From contig JARYHS010013630.1 in NCBI GenBank assembly GCA_031002005.1, positions 27,309,112 to 27,373,111 on the forward strand: a stretch of 64,000 bases of DNA. The letters run 5' to 3'. The translations under genes were made by a program, and so were the position numbers. The notes under the pieces were generated by a model. It did no database searches. It was not told where the DNA came from and was given only the letters and a program-made list of their open reading frames with translations. Origin of the DNA: Vandiemenella viatica. Taxonomy: Eukaryota; Arthropoda; Insecta; Orthoptera; Morabidae. This document shows positions 34,675-43,990 of this stretch, in pieces. Numbering within the stretch: the stretch's first letter is position 1; every line of letters begins with the position of its first letter.

Positions 34675-34897
34675 ATTTCACGAGTCAGGTGTTACCTCAA
34701 AGAAAAGACAGCACATTTTTTAAACAGCACGACCAACGTTTACTGAACGCCAAGTGAGGTCAGAGGTAGTGACAAAAAAAAAAAAAAAGGCAAAGATAAT
34801 TTAACTTTAAATTAAAGATAAAGTGGATACCACAAGGCCGATCAGTGAAATTTTGTTTCCGCCAGGGCATTAAAACTGCCAACTTGGGTTTGTCCAG
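34675..34897 (+). repeat. Direct repeat R, left copy
   Basis: About 222 bp from ATTTCACGAGTCAGGTGTT to AAAACTGCCAACTTGG, repeated at 35299 with roughly nine-tenths identity. The main length change is an A-run (15 here, 7 there). It lacks TG...CA ends and a primer-binding site, so an LTR is unlikely. Confidence 0.85.
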
Positions 34898-35298
34898 GAA
34901 GAGGCTTATCGTCAAGTGATATCGTTATCTGGCGCGATAAAAAAATCAAATATCATGTGAGCAAAGTCGATGACCAACAGGATTCAACGGCTGATGAACA
35001 AACCGCAAGGCTAGAAAAGGTATCTATATGCCACTGAAACCTTCTGAAATGAGACATCAGATTTAAGGATCACTGTATTGACAAGTACGAACACAAACAA
35101 AAAGGGCTTCGTTTTTTTTTAGAGTTCCACTTTGTACTTCACTGAAATCTTAGTCCAACACGAAAATTGAAGAACAGCAAGGAACACACGCATAATTAGA
35201 GGTGAGCTTGATAAGAAGAGTTAGAAAACATCAAGGCGGTAGGGAGGAACTGAAACAACTGTACAAGGAATTAATAGCGGCAAAGAGTAGAGCCAATT
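34898..35298. other. Spacer between the direct repeats
   Basis: Nothing recognised in the 401 bp between the two copies of repeat R. Confidence 0.4.
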
Positions 35299-35512
35299 AT
35301 TTCACGAGTCAGGTGTTTCCTCGAAGAAAATACAGCACATTTTTTCAAACAGCGTGATCAACGTTTACTGAACGCCAAGTGAGGTCAGAGGTAGTGACAA
35401 AAAAAGGCAAAGATAATTTAGCTTTAAATGAAAGGTAAAGTGGATACCTCAAGGCCGATCAGTGAAATTTTGTTTCCGCCAGGGAATTAAAACTGCCAAC
35501 TTGGCAGTTTCT
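35299..35512 (+). repeat. Direct repeat R, right copy
   Basis: Second copy, 624 bp downstream of the first. Sequence beyond its right edge does not match that beyond the left copy. Confidence 0.85.
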
Positions 35513-35639
35513 GGTTCTGGCTGAACTAGGAGGTATCATCAAAAGCGATCAACACCTAACATCGGTCGTCGTAAAAGCTAAATATTGGCTGCTATTGATT
35601 GCATGAATTTTGAAGAATTGTAACGTGAGGTGGAAACAT

Positions 35640-35950
35640 GAGCAGCTAGATTTGTTTGAGAAATTACAACACAATCAGTAATTGATATGACTGAGCTGAA
35701 TTAAAGTCTTTGGAAGAAAGGAGGCGAGTGAAGACAATGCTGGAAGTGTACTGGTGATGTATTTATGTATATTGATAAAAGAACCAGGGATTGTACGTGG
35801 AAAGGGTGACTACCATGGCCATAAATTTGCGTTTGATTGATGTATATAGGGAACAGTTTACCTCAACATTCAGAGTTTAAAATCCAAAAGTAGGTTTGTA
35901 AGGAAAGTGACAGCAGAACAATTAAATTTACTACTGCTATTATGTGTATC
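35640..35950 (+). repeat. LINE 3'-end fragment, copy 6
   Basis: GCAGCTAGATTTGTTTGAGA, ATTACAACACAATCAGTAA and TTTGGAAGAAAGGAGGCGAG follow the AARFV-R-YxxTxSVxDM...LEERR tail of the same family, ending in ACTGCTATTATG. Broken by frameshifts. Confidence 0.55.
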
Positions 35951-36503
35951 GTGGCAGTGGTAGCATGTGATAACTAGGCTGCTTAACCAGGCCAGTACAA
36001 CGAACCCCAAAATGAAATCTACGACGCCATAGCAACAAAAATTAGCACTCGAGACTCAGGTCAGGTTAATCAACGTATCAGAATTATAAAGATGTTGAGT
36101 CAGAATTCACATGCATCACACTTTACTTTGGCTTTTTCGTGAGTGTTACGCTACGTTAAGAACTTTGATAAACTTAATATTTCTTTGTCTGCCGGAACAA
36201 CAGGTAGTGCAACATTATATAAAAGTACACGTGGAACACTAGCAACGACATGAAATACTAAAAACAGACCGAATCGTCAATACAGGTTCTGATCATATCT
36301 GCGGGTCGACGAATACGAAACAACAGACTATTCAAGAGAATCTTGAGTGAGTCAATCTTTGCTCTTTGTCAGGAACCATCTATGCACACACATTCTGTGC
36401 CGATGCAAGGTATCCCTACATCCTCAACAACAACGTAAAGATATACTCTATTGACAAAAAGGTAGCGGAAAGAATTCCTGGGTTACGTCGAAAGTTGGGG
36501 AAA
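35951..36503. other. Unassigned stretch
   Basis: Nothing recognised. Confidence 0.4.
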
Positions 36504-36742
36504 GGGGCCGTCCATTAATGACGTGAGGTGAATTGGGGGGGAGGGGGTCCGGCGAAATCTCGCGAAACCTCACCAAGGGGTGGAGTCAACGGAAGTATCA
36601 CGTGAGGTTTTGAAATTCTTGTAGCATGGTAGAGCTAAACACCGACCTTTGGGGGGTATAACCACCCTTTGGAGCATGAGACCTAAAAAAAAAAGGTCTC
36701 AAAAAGTTCAATGAAAGTTTCTCGGGAGTCCAGCCGGATGGT

Positions 36743-36803
36743 GTCATAAAACGACGACGTTTCGACAACCTGCTCGGTTATCTTCATCAGGTCTATTCTT
36801 GAT
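36743..36803 (-). ncRNA. Hammerhead ribozyme motif, left arm
   Basis: The minus strand has CTGATGA, stem II GATAACC/GGTTGTC around GAGCA, then GAAA and C-GTC, as in the right arm. One outer stem I base differs (ATC in place of GTC), which weakens the outer helix. Confidence 0.55.
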
Positions 36804-37000
36804 ATTTCTTCTCAAAATCACAAAAAACAGACTGGCTTCGCTGCCTCCGAAATTCGAATGTCGTTTACAGAGGGTTGCCACGACGCCCAATCAGCGCGCT
36901 GGAACTGAGGGTATCAGTGTTGCGGACTGCGTATGGAGCCAAATGGTCACCCATCCAAGTGCTGGCCACGCTCACCGTTGCTTTTTTGTGATTTTGAGAA

Positions 37001-37061
37001 GTCAAGAATAGACCTGATGAAGATAACCGAGCAGGTTGTCGAAACGTCGTCGTTTTATGAC
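37001..37061 (+). ncRNA. Hammerhead ribozyme motif, right arm
   Basis: All core elements are in order: stem I strand GTC-AAGAATA-GAC (37001-37013), CTGATGA (37014-37020), stem II GATAACC/GGTTGTC with loop GAGCA (one G-U pair), GAAA (37041-37044), a 2-bp stem III (AC/GT), cleavage site GTC ending at 37048, and stem I return strand GTC-GTTTTAT-GAC. The short stem III matches the type I motifs of Penelope-like elements, thought to act best as dimers. Self-cleavage is inferred from structure only. Confidence 0.65.
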
Positions 37062-37297
37062 ACCATCCGGCTGGACTCCCGAGAAACTTTCATTGAATCA
37101 ATACGCCGGGAAAGTCTCCATTTACATATCTCAAAAAGTTGTGAGGTCGATTGGTAGGGGGGGGGGGGGTTCTCCGTCAAAATCTTACGTCATTTTTGAG
37201 GGGGGGGGTCAGACCAAATCTCACGAAGACTCGCCAGAAGGGGGGGGGGGGTCCGGAATCCCGGAAAAAACTCTTCACGTCATTAATGGACGCCCCC

Positions 37298-37821
37298 AAA
37301 GCAGACAAACTGAGAACTATTGTACGGGCGCCGAGCTGTCTGACGGACCAGCGACCTTGCAGTGCTAACACGCCACGCCGCTTACGCAAACATTTGCACA
37401 GAACAACTTTTTCACGTGCATTCTTTCCGCAAACAGTTATCTTAAACGGATTGAAGTTTACCAAGAAGATCTCCTTCACGTTATTAGGAAAGCAGAGGTC
37501 GGCGACCACTTAACTATCCCCGTTTAGCAAACTACTATTTGTATCAGTTGTGAATCACTTGCGTGAAATCAGTTTCAAGCCTTCAAACCACACTATATCA
37601 AAAGAACTTTACGAAAAATCGCCATCGCAGCTTCTTGCAATATCAAAATGTCTAGAAATCTGGAAGGAAAGACTTGTATTTGGTGAAAACTGAAATTAAA
37701 ATTATCAAAGATTTCCAATCCTCCAGACCTGTTGCCGCTGTTGACCTAACTACTTCAACTCCTCGAGTAAATGTAATGAGTAATTACTATGGATATTAAA
37801 GAAAAATATTGCGGTAAACCA
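37298..37821. other. Unassigned stretch
   Basis: Nothing recognised. Confidence 0.4.
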
Positions 37822-37970
37822 ATTTTTTTGCTTATGGCATTACGTCGAGGTCATTAGAGGCAGAAAAGAACCGGGGACAAGGAACGGGAAGGAATTCAGC
37901 CATGGCCATTTGAAGGAAGAATCGCGGCATTCACCAGAATGATTTGAGGAAACCATGGAAAACCCAAATC
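37822..37970 (-). repeat. SINE S1, copy 13, head missing
   Basis: TTTTTTTGCTTATGGCATTACG tail region through GGAAACCATGGAAAACCCAA, then it stops abruptly where the MITE at 37971 begins; the tRNA-like head is not found on the other side. Confidence 0.8.
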
Positions 37971-38217
37971 TCCATAAATTATGTAACAAATATCATCGCT
38001 ACTTTTATGCTCCCGCCCCTCCTTGTCACGCCACGTCGCACTTTGCGACCTCCCTCGTGACAGTTTGCAATTTTAAATTTAGAATCAATCGAAACAACAC
38101 TTCCAAGATGGCGTCACCAAGCACATGACCCCCACCCCGACCATGCCTCGCCAAGTCAACGTTGTGGAACCCCCCCCCCCCTCCCCTCCGTTAACGCGTG
38201 ACGTAATTTACGGGAAG
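37971..38217. mobile_element. Short MITE abutting the broken SINE
   Basis: TCCATAAATTATGTAAC at the left and GTGACGTAATTTACGGGA at the right form inverted repeats related to those of family M1. The interior has a C-run (38170-38182) and CACGCCACGTCGCAC. About 247 bp, non-coding. Confidence 0.55.
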
Positions 38218-38743
38218 TAAGGACAAGACAAGATGGATATCAGAAAATTTGGGAAAATTGAAAAATACGAAAAATAAAGTCATGGATGACTTTCAAGGGA
38301 CATTAACACGCCACACCTTGCCCGATCTGCAAGTTTAATCTTCGCGTACGACTTAATATTGGAAAATAAGTCTCAATTCTGCGAGGACGAAAGTGGTAAC
38401 AAGGACATTGGCGACAGCCAACATTAGCTAAGAATTAACAAAATTCCGCTAACATTTGAAAAGAAAATTAATAAACTGTTACCGCAAAAAAGAAAACAGT
38501 TTAATTGCATGAGAGTAACCGCTGAACGCACTCCTTATACAGCCCTCCACTACTACCAGATCTAAAGAAGCCCAGGAGCAGCCGATGTCAAGCGATACTA
38601 AATGACAAGCAGATACTGGTCTTGAGTGGAATACCAAAGATTCTGCCAATCGTGTTAACGCCTGAAAGGATTGGTGACCATATATGTTGGAATCAAGCAA
38701 TATCTGCGCCATATCACCAATCCAACGATAAAAAAAAAGATAA
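38218..38743. other. Unassigned stretch
   Basis: Nothing recognised. Confidence 0.4.
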
Positions 38744-38970
38744 CTTTTTTCCTTATTGCTTTACTCCTCGTTGATAGAGTTCATCAGAGGCAGGAAAAGA
38801 CTGGGTACAAGAAACGGGAAGGAATTCAGTCACAGCGTTTTGAAGGAACTGTGGCGGCATTCGTCTGCTGTTATTTCTGGAAACTATGGCAAAACGAAAT
38901 CTGGATGGCAGGATGGGGACTTGAACCTGAATGCGAGATGCGAGTTACCGCTCACCAACCAGACTCTGTT
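38744..38970 (-). repeat. SINE S1, copy 14
   Basis: Tail TTATTGCTTTACTCCTCG, body GAAACGGGAAGGAATTCAG, head GTTACCGCTCACCAACC; a short gap in the B-box region. Confidence 0.75.
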
Positions 38971-39552
38971 GCCTTTACCTCTCGGCGTAAACACAAGATG
39001 AGTCGTGATTGGTCCGGCGCGCCCACGCCGCCGTAACTACATAATGGAGGCCTCGCCTCTGGCCCGGCCTGTCTTCTGCGCTACCTAATATAGACGTGCA
39101 GCCATCACTCCAAACATTACAGTATACAGCAAGCTGAGCAATACCACAAAAATCTCAATACACTTTCACTTCTGGTATTTTTTTCAGCTTCTTTCAAGCA
39201 GGGCCGGCGTTAAGGGGGGGGGGGGGGGTAAGCGGGTCAAATGCACCCCGGGCCCCCTGGCAGATCGGGGGCCCGATGAATTCGCCACAGGCCCTCGACT
39301 GGTTACGTGACTGCTAAGAACGCTTAACCCAGGCCAAGGGCGTATCCAGGATCAGAACTAGAGGGGGGCAACTACTATTGGTTTCGAGGAAGTAAGATGG
39401 GGGACTGAAAAATGATTATTTCTTACAGAATAAAACTCAAACCCATTGAGGAAACTATTTTTATTATTGATTAATATAGTAATCCAACCAGTTAATCCCA
39501 CTAAGCAGATAATTAAGATCGTAACTCGGATATAGTTTTTTTTATGTAAACA

Positions 39553-39725
39553 TTAATCGTCTAGGATTTTCAGAACATTTTTCAATAACTTTGTCAATAT
39601 CTCACGGTGTTCTTTCATGAAATTTCGATGCACACTCATCACGCATAATCCAGTCAATCTTTCATCTCCGAAAGTGCTTCTGAGCCAGTTCTTCACTCGT
39701 CGAAGCGTACTGAAGGAAACTTGAT
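39553..39725 (-). pseudogene. hAT transposase C-terminal dimerisation domain
   Basis: The minus strand reads in one frame VSFSTLRRVKNWLRSTFGDE then RLTGLCVMSVHRNFMKEHRE and a stop at 39553-39555. This is the hAT C-terminal dimerisation motif (SFSxLRRxKxWLRSTMxxeRLxgLxxxxxHR), needed for transposase multimerisation. The catalytic domain and zinc finger are not present; LINE sequence begins just upstream. Confidence 0.8.
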
Positions 39726-39966
39726 TTGTATTACAATATTATATGGCATAATAGTTATATACAAAGTTTGTATTACAAAATTATTTTGACATATCAGCTC
39801 TATACAATATTATTTTGTCATGATAATTCTATACAATTTTTATTAGTAACAATAATTCAGAGTTGATATAACTATTGATGATTGTGTTACGTTATTAATA
39901 TACAATTCTGTAATAATTCTGAAAGTGAGGTGGTATAATAATTCTATTTTGGATATATTGCCTGGG

Positions 39967-42900
39967 TTATATCGTAATATTTGCGTCCCTTAAGAAGTGA
40001 GCTATAGCTTGATACACGTCCTGTTGTTCAGTTCTCATGAGGGAGATGATTGAAGTAGGCAGTGGAATATTTATTTTAGTCAGTCTATTGTATAGATTGT
40101 TTTGTGGAGTTCGGTAAAGGGTGCATGTCAATATTATATGATTTAGGTCTGCTATTTCTTCGTTGTCAACAGGGCAAAATGGGGAGTTTGCTGCGCCAAT
40201 TCTATGGAGGTGTTTGGGATAACATCCGTGTCCCAATCTTATGCGAATGATAGATGTTTTGTATTTTCTTGCGAGTTTTGATTCTTCGAACCATGCTTTG
40301 TGTGGAATGTGGGGTTGGATCGATGCGTAGTGTTTCCCTTTGTATACTTGTGATGAAGTCCATGCGTTTGCCCATTTTGTAAGGGCCTCTCTTTTTATAG
40401 TTCTAATGAAATCAGTGTGGGGGAGTTGTGTGTATTGTTGCTGTCCTTCCAGAGTGCTTTCTTTTGCTAGTTTGTCGACCGTCTCGTTGTATTGGATGGA
40501 CGCATGGCCCTTGATCCATAATAAATGGATTTCTTTTCCTTCTGCGGAGGCTATATACATCATTTGTAATATATCATATAAAATCTTATTCGTTTCATTT
40601 TGTCTTTTAATATTCTCCAACCTTTGTACTACACTTTTCGAATCCGTCAATATAAGTATTTTATTATATCGGTTGTATCCGTATTGAATGGCCTGTCTAA
40701 TGGCCATAGCCTCTGCCGTGTAAACCGAGGTCTCTGTTGGCAAGCGTATTTTCTGGTGTTCTTTCGTGAGTGGACAGTAGTAGGCGAATCCGACTCCATT
40801 TGCTGTTCTTGATCCATCGGTATATATTTGTGTAAAGTCGGGCCAAGTTGAAGATAGAAATCTCTCTGTCATGTTATTTGTCCTGTTGCTTCTAATAATC
40901 CATTCTGGGAGGTAGTAGACATTTGGTTTAAATCTGATGATATCGTATTGTTTTGTGAAACAGGGAAGAGTCCTTTCTTGGATCACTAATGGTATTTTGT
41001 GTTTTATTTGGTTGAAGCTAGTGGCCAATAACGGCGTGGAGCGGCGAGGGATGTTTCCCTTCCTTTCCATTATTGTTGCAAGTCCCTTTGCCTTCTGAGA
41101 CACCGGATGGTTGGTGATTGAAGCGCGTCTCATTAGGTAGATATTTGATAAGAGTTGTCGCCTCGTTTCCAGAGGCATTTCTCTGGCTTCAACTAATAGC
41201 GCATTTGATGCTGTAGATTTCATTGCTCCAATACATATTCTAATAGCTCGATGTTGTGCTATGTCCAATTTACGGAGGTTATACTTGGGGGCATTCCCGT
41301 AACTAGTGTTGCCCAAATTCGGTCTTGGTCTTGCAGTCTTGGTCTTGGTCTTGCATTTTTGCAAGACCAAGACCAAGACCAAGACCAGGTGTATTGATGC
41401 AAGACCAAGACCAAGACTGGCCAAGTCTCGTCTTGTTCTTGCATTTGGGCAACACTAGTGTTGTCCAAAATCGGTCTTGGTCTTGCAGTCTTGGTCTTGG
41501 TCTTGCATTTTTGCAAGACCAAGACCAAGACCAAGACCAGGTGTATTGATGCAAGACCAAGACCAAGACTGGCCAAGTCTCGTCTTGTTCTTGCATTTGG
41601 GCAACACTACCCGTAACAGATGCTTCCATAATCGAATATGGGACGGATTAGTGCTCTGTATATATTAAGCATTATAGCCGGATCTGCACCCCACCAGGTG
41701 CGTGTTACGGATCTTAATATGTTCAAGAGGTGTTCCGTTTTAGTTATAATATGGTTGATGTGTCCCGTCCATGTTAGTTTACTATCCATTATTAAGCCTA
41801 AGTGTCTGGCAGATGTGCACACCGGGAAGGAGTAAGGTCCCAGATGAAGCTCAGTCTCTCGATATATAGTTCGTTTCCTAGAAAATATCACTGCTGAAGA
41901 TTTCGCTGTTGAAATGGTTAGTCCTAGATGTTGTGCCCAATCATATAATCTCCCCGCAGCTTCTTTTAACCTCCAGAGAATTATTCCTAGGGATGTGGAC
42001 ATCGTGTATATACATATGTCATCTGCAAATTTTAATACTTTTATTGTGGGACTGAATATTTTTTCTATTGCCCCTATGTAAATAGTGAATAGTAAGGGGC
42101 TAAGGATTGCTCCTTGTGGGATTCCTGTTGGGACTATGAATGGTCCATGTAGAGAATTATTTTGTTGCCGTATATATATAGTTCTACTATAGAGAAGATT
42201 ATATATTCCACAGACAAATACCTCAGGAAGATGTAGTGCCTTGAGCTTTTCTATTAGTATCGAAATTTGAACATTGTCATAGGCTCCTGTAATGTCTAGG
42301 AAAACAGCTGTAAGAAAACCTTTGTTGATAAAAGTTCGTTCTATGTCTAATGTGAGCGTACTGAGACAGTCATATGTACTTCTTCCTTTCCTAAATCCAT
42401 ATTGAGTTTTTGGCAGTAAATTGTGATATTCAAGCCACCATTCTAACCTCCTTTTTACGATTCGTTCGAACGTTTTGCCTATGCAGGAGGAAAGGGCTAT
42501 TGGGCGAAAGGAGTTGGCATTTGTACTGTCTTTACCTGGTTTTGGTACCGGTATAATTATCTGTGTTGTCCAATCACTTGGAAATTCACTTTTTAACCAT
42601 ACATTAGTAAGATCTGTACGATAGCTACCTTGGCGCAGTGAGGGAGGTGGTGGAGCATGAGGTAATGAATGTTGTCTATTCTGGTGTTGTATTTGAGGTT
42701 GATTTCAGGGCCATTTCCAGTTCGTTTAGTTTAAATTCCTCTGATAGGATGTTTTGTCGGTTATTTTCCGTGTGTTGGTTTGTTAGTTTTAGAGGCTCTG
42801 TAGGCACATATGGCGGGGCTACCTTGTTTTCGAATTCTTCGATACAGTTCATTGGTGCTTTTATTCCCACTGGTTTCTTCTTTAACCGATTTATCATGTT

Positions 42901-43990
42901 CCATATTAAAGTTGTTGGCGTGGGTCCTATTTTAAACTATTACAGAATTCTTTCCAACAGGTTTTTTTCTTTGATTTAAGGAATCTTTTGTTTCCGCATC
43001 TATTTTTTTGTAATTTATATAGTTTTCCCAAGTGGGTTCTCGTTTATATACTGTCAGAGCTAGTTTCCTTTGGCTATGTTTCTAGAACATTCCTCGTTCC
43101 ACCAAGGGGAGGGTAGTCCTTTTGCGTTTCGTGTTGTTTTGTAGGTGGGGATCGAGCATTTTGCCGCCTCGTTTATAACATTTAGCAGTAGCTGGTACTG
43201 ACTTTTGGTTGTGTTTGCTGAGTACACTCGTCCTATATTTTCTTCAATGTGTTTCCTGTATTTTATCCAATTTGCTTTTCTTATGTTCCATTTATTGATC
43301 GGTTGAAAGATCTGTGGGAAATTCAGCTGTTTTGTTGATATTAGGATAGGGTGGTGGTCCGATCCCCAGGTCTGTCTTAGATTTTCCCATTGAAATTCGG
43401 TGGCGATAGATGCGGAGCACATGGATAGATCAATTGCCGATTTCCTTTGGCCGGGTTTTGAAATAAGAGTAGGAGATCCGTCATTGAGTACAAATAGGTT
43501 GAATTCATCTATGAACTCTATCATCGCTTCCCCACATGCATCGTTCAGCTCGCATCCCCATAGCGTGTGATGGGCGTTAAAGTCTCCACAGATTAAGTAG
43601 GGATCCTCTATTTGGTGGAGGAGTGTTCGCCATTCATCTATTCTGATTGTTGTTTTGGGAGGACAGTATATTGAGACTAAGGTTAAATTCATATTTTGGC
43701 TGTGTACTTTGGCTGCTATAGCCTGAAAAGATTTGATGTTTGTATGATCGATGTATACAGCTGTGAAAGGTATAGATGTTTTTATTAATATTGCCACTCC
43801 ACCTTTTCCATCTTCCCTGTCTTTTCGTAATATATGGAATCCTTTAAATGAGATATTAGTGTCCGGTTTCAGCCAAGTTTCTGCAATAGTAGCTATCGTT
43901 ATGTTGTTTACGTCTAGTTCTCTTTGTAAAGATTCCCTATTCGCTCTTATTGATCTGGCATTCCACTGTAAGCACTTAATTTTGGCCGTC
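39967..43990 (-). pseudogene. LINE ORF2: APE endonuclease, reverse transcriptase, RNase H
   Basis: Endonuclease (43985-43330): LQWNARS, AETWLK, GGVAILI, CGDFNAHHTLWG, GSDHHPI, all catalytic positions present. RT (about 42900-41607): FRPIALSS, QYGFRKGRST, LDITGAYDNV, PQGAILSPLLF and the catalytic FADD. Connection DYGSICYG/NAPKYNLRKLD is split by the MITE dimer. RNase H (about 40821-40435): YTDGS, TAEAMAI, ILTDSKSV, NETVDKLAKE, then a Cys/His tail (FCPVDNEE...HIILTC). Frameshifts near 43060, 42950, 42665 and 42610. The start overlaps the ORF1 stop at 43976-43978 with no ATG, so translation coupling to ORF1 is inferred. Confidence 0.9.
41304..41609. mobile_element. Head-to-tail dimer of a 154-bp hAT-type MITE
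   Basis: Two copies (41304-41457 and 41456-41609) each begin TAGTGTTGCCCAAA or a one-base variant and end ATTTGGGCAACACTA, sharing the TA where they meet. CCCGTAAC flanks the pair (41296-41303 and 41610-41617), an exact 8-bp duplication as hAT elements make. The interior is built from TCTTGGTCTTGG units in both orientations, a strong internal hairpin. The two copies are nearly identical. The insertion lies between the RT thumb and RNase H region of the LINE. Confidence 0.85.

Larger units (their letters stand above)
36709..37128. mobile_element. Fold-back insertion, Penelope-like, inside MITE A
   Basis: Inverted arms at 36709-36826 and 36982-37095 are near-identical reverse complements (starting CAATGAAAGTTTCTCGGG), with a 155-bp centre and a 33-bp right tail (GCCGGGAAAGTCTCC). 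TCTCAAAAAGTT lies at 36697-36708 and 37129-37140, a 12-bp duplication of the MITE. Each arm carries a hammerhead motif like those reported in Penelope-like elements; no reverse transcriptase remains. Inverted terminal-repeat arrangements are known for such elements. Confidence 0.6.
36504..37297. mobile_element. GC-tract MITE (family M1), copy A, carrying an insertion
   Basis: Left end GGGGCCGTCCATTAATGACG; right end reverse-complements to GGGGGCGTCCATTAATGACG; AAA flanks both sides (3-bp duplication). Without the 420-bp insertion it is about 360 bp and aligns with copy B at 50514 (shared CGAAACCTCACCAAGGGG, GAGGTCGATTGGTAGGGG). G-runs of 7-12 on the plus strand. Confidence 0.85.

Noticed and set aside
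34675..35512. LTR retrotransposon with short LTRs
   Set aside because: No TG...CA ends, no primer-binding site, polypurine tract or gag/pol between the repeats.
36799..37513. Gly-rich open frames across the G-run MITE
   Set aside because: Homopolymer-driven frames inside a MITE and its fold-back insertion.
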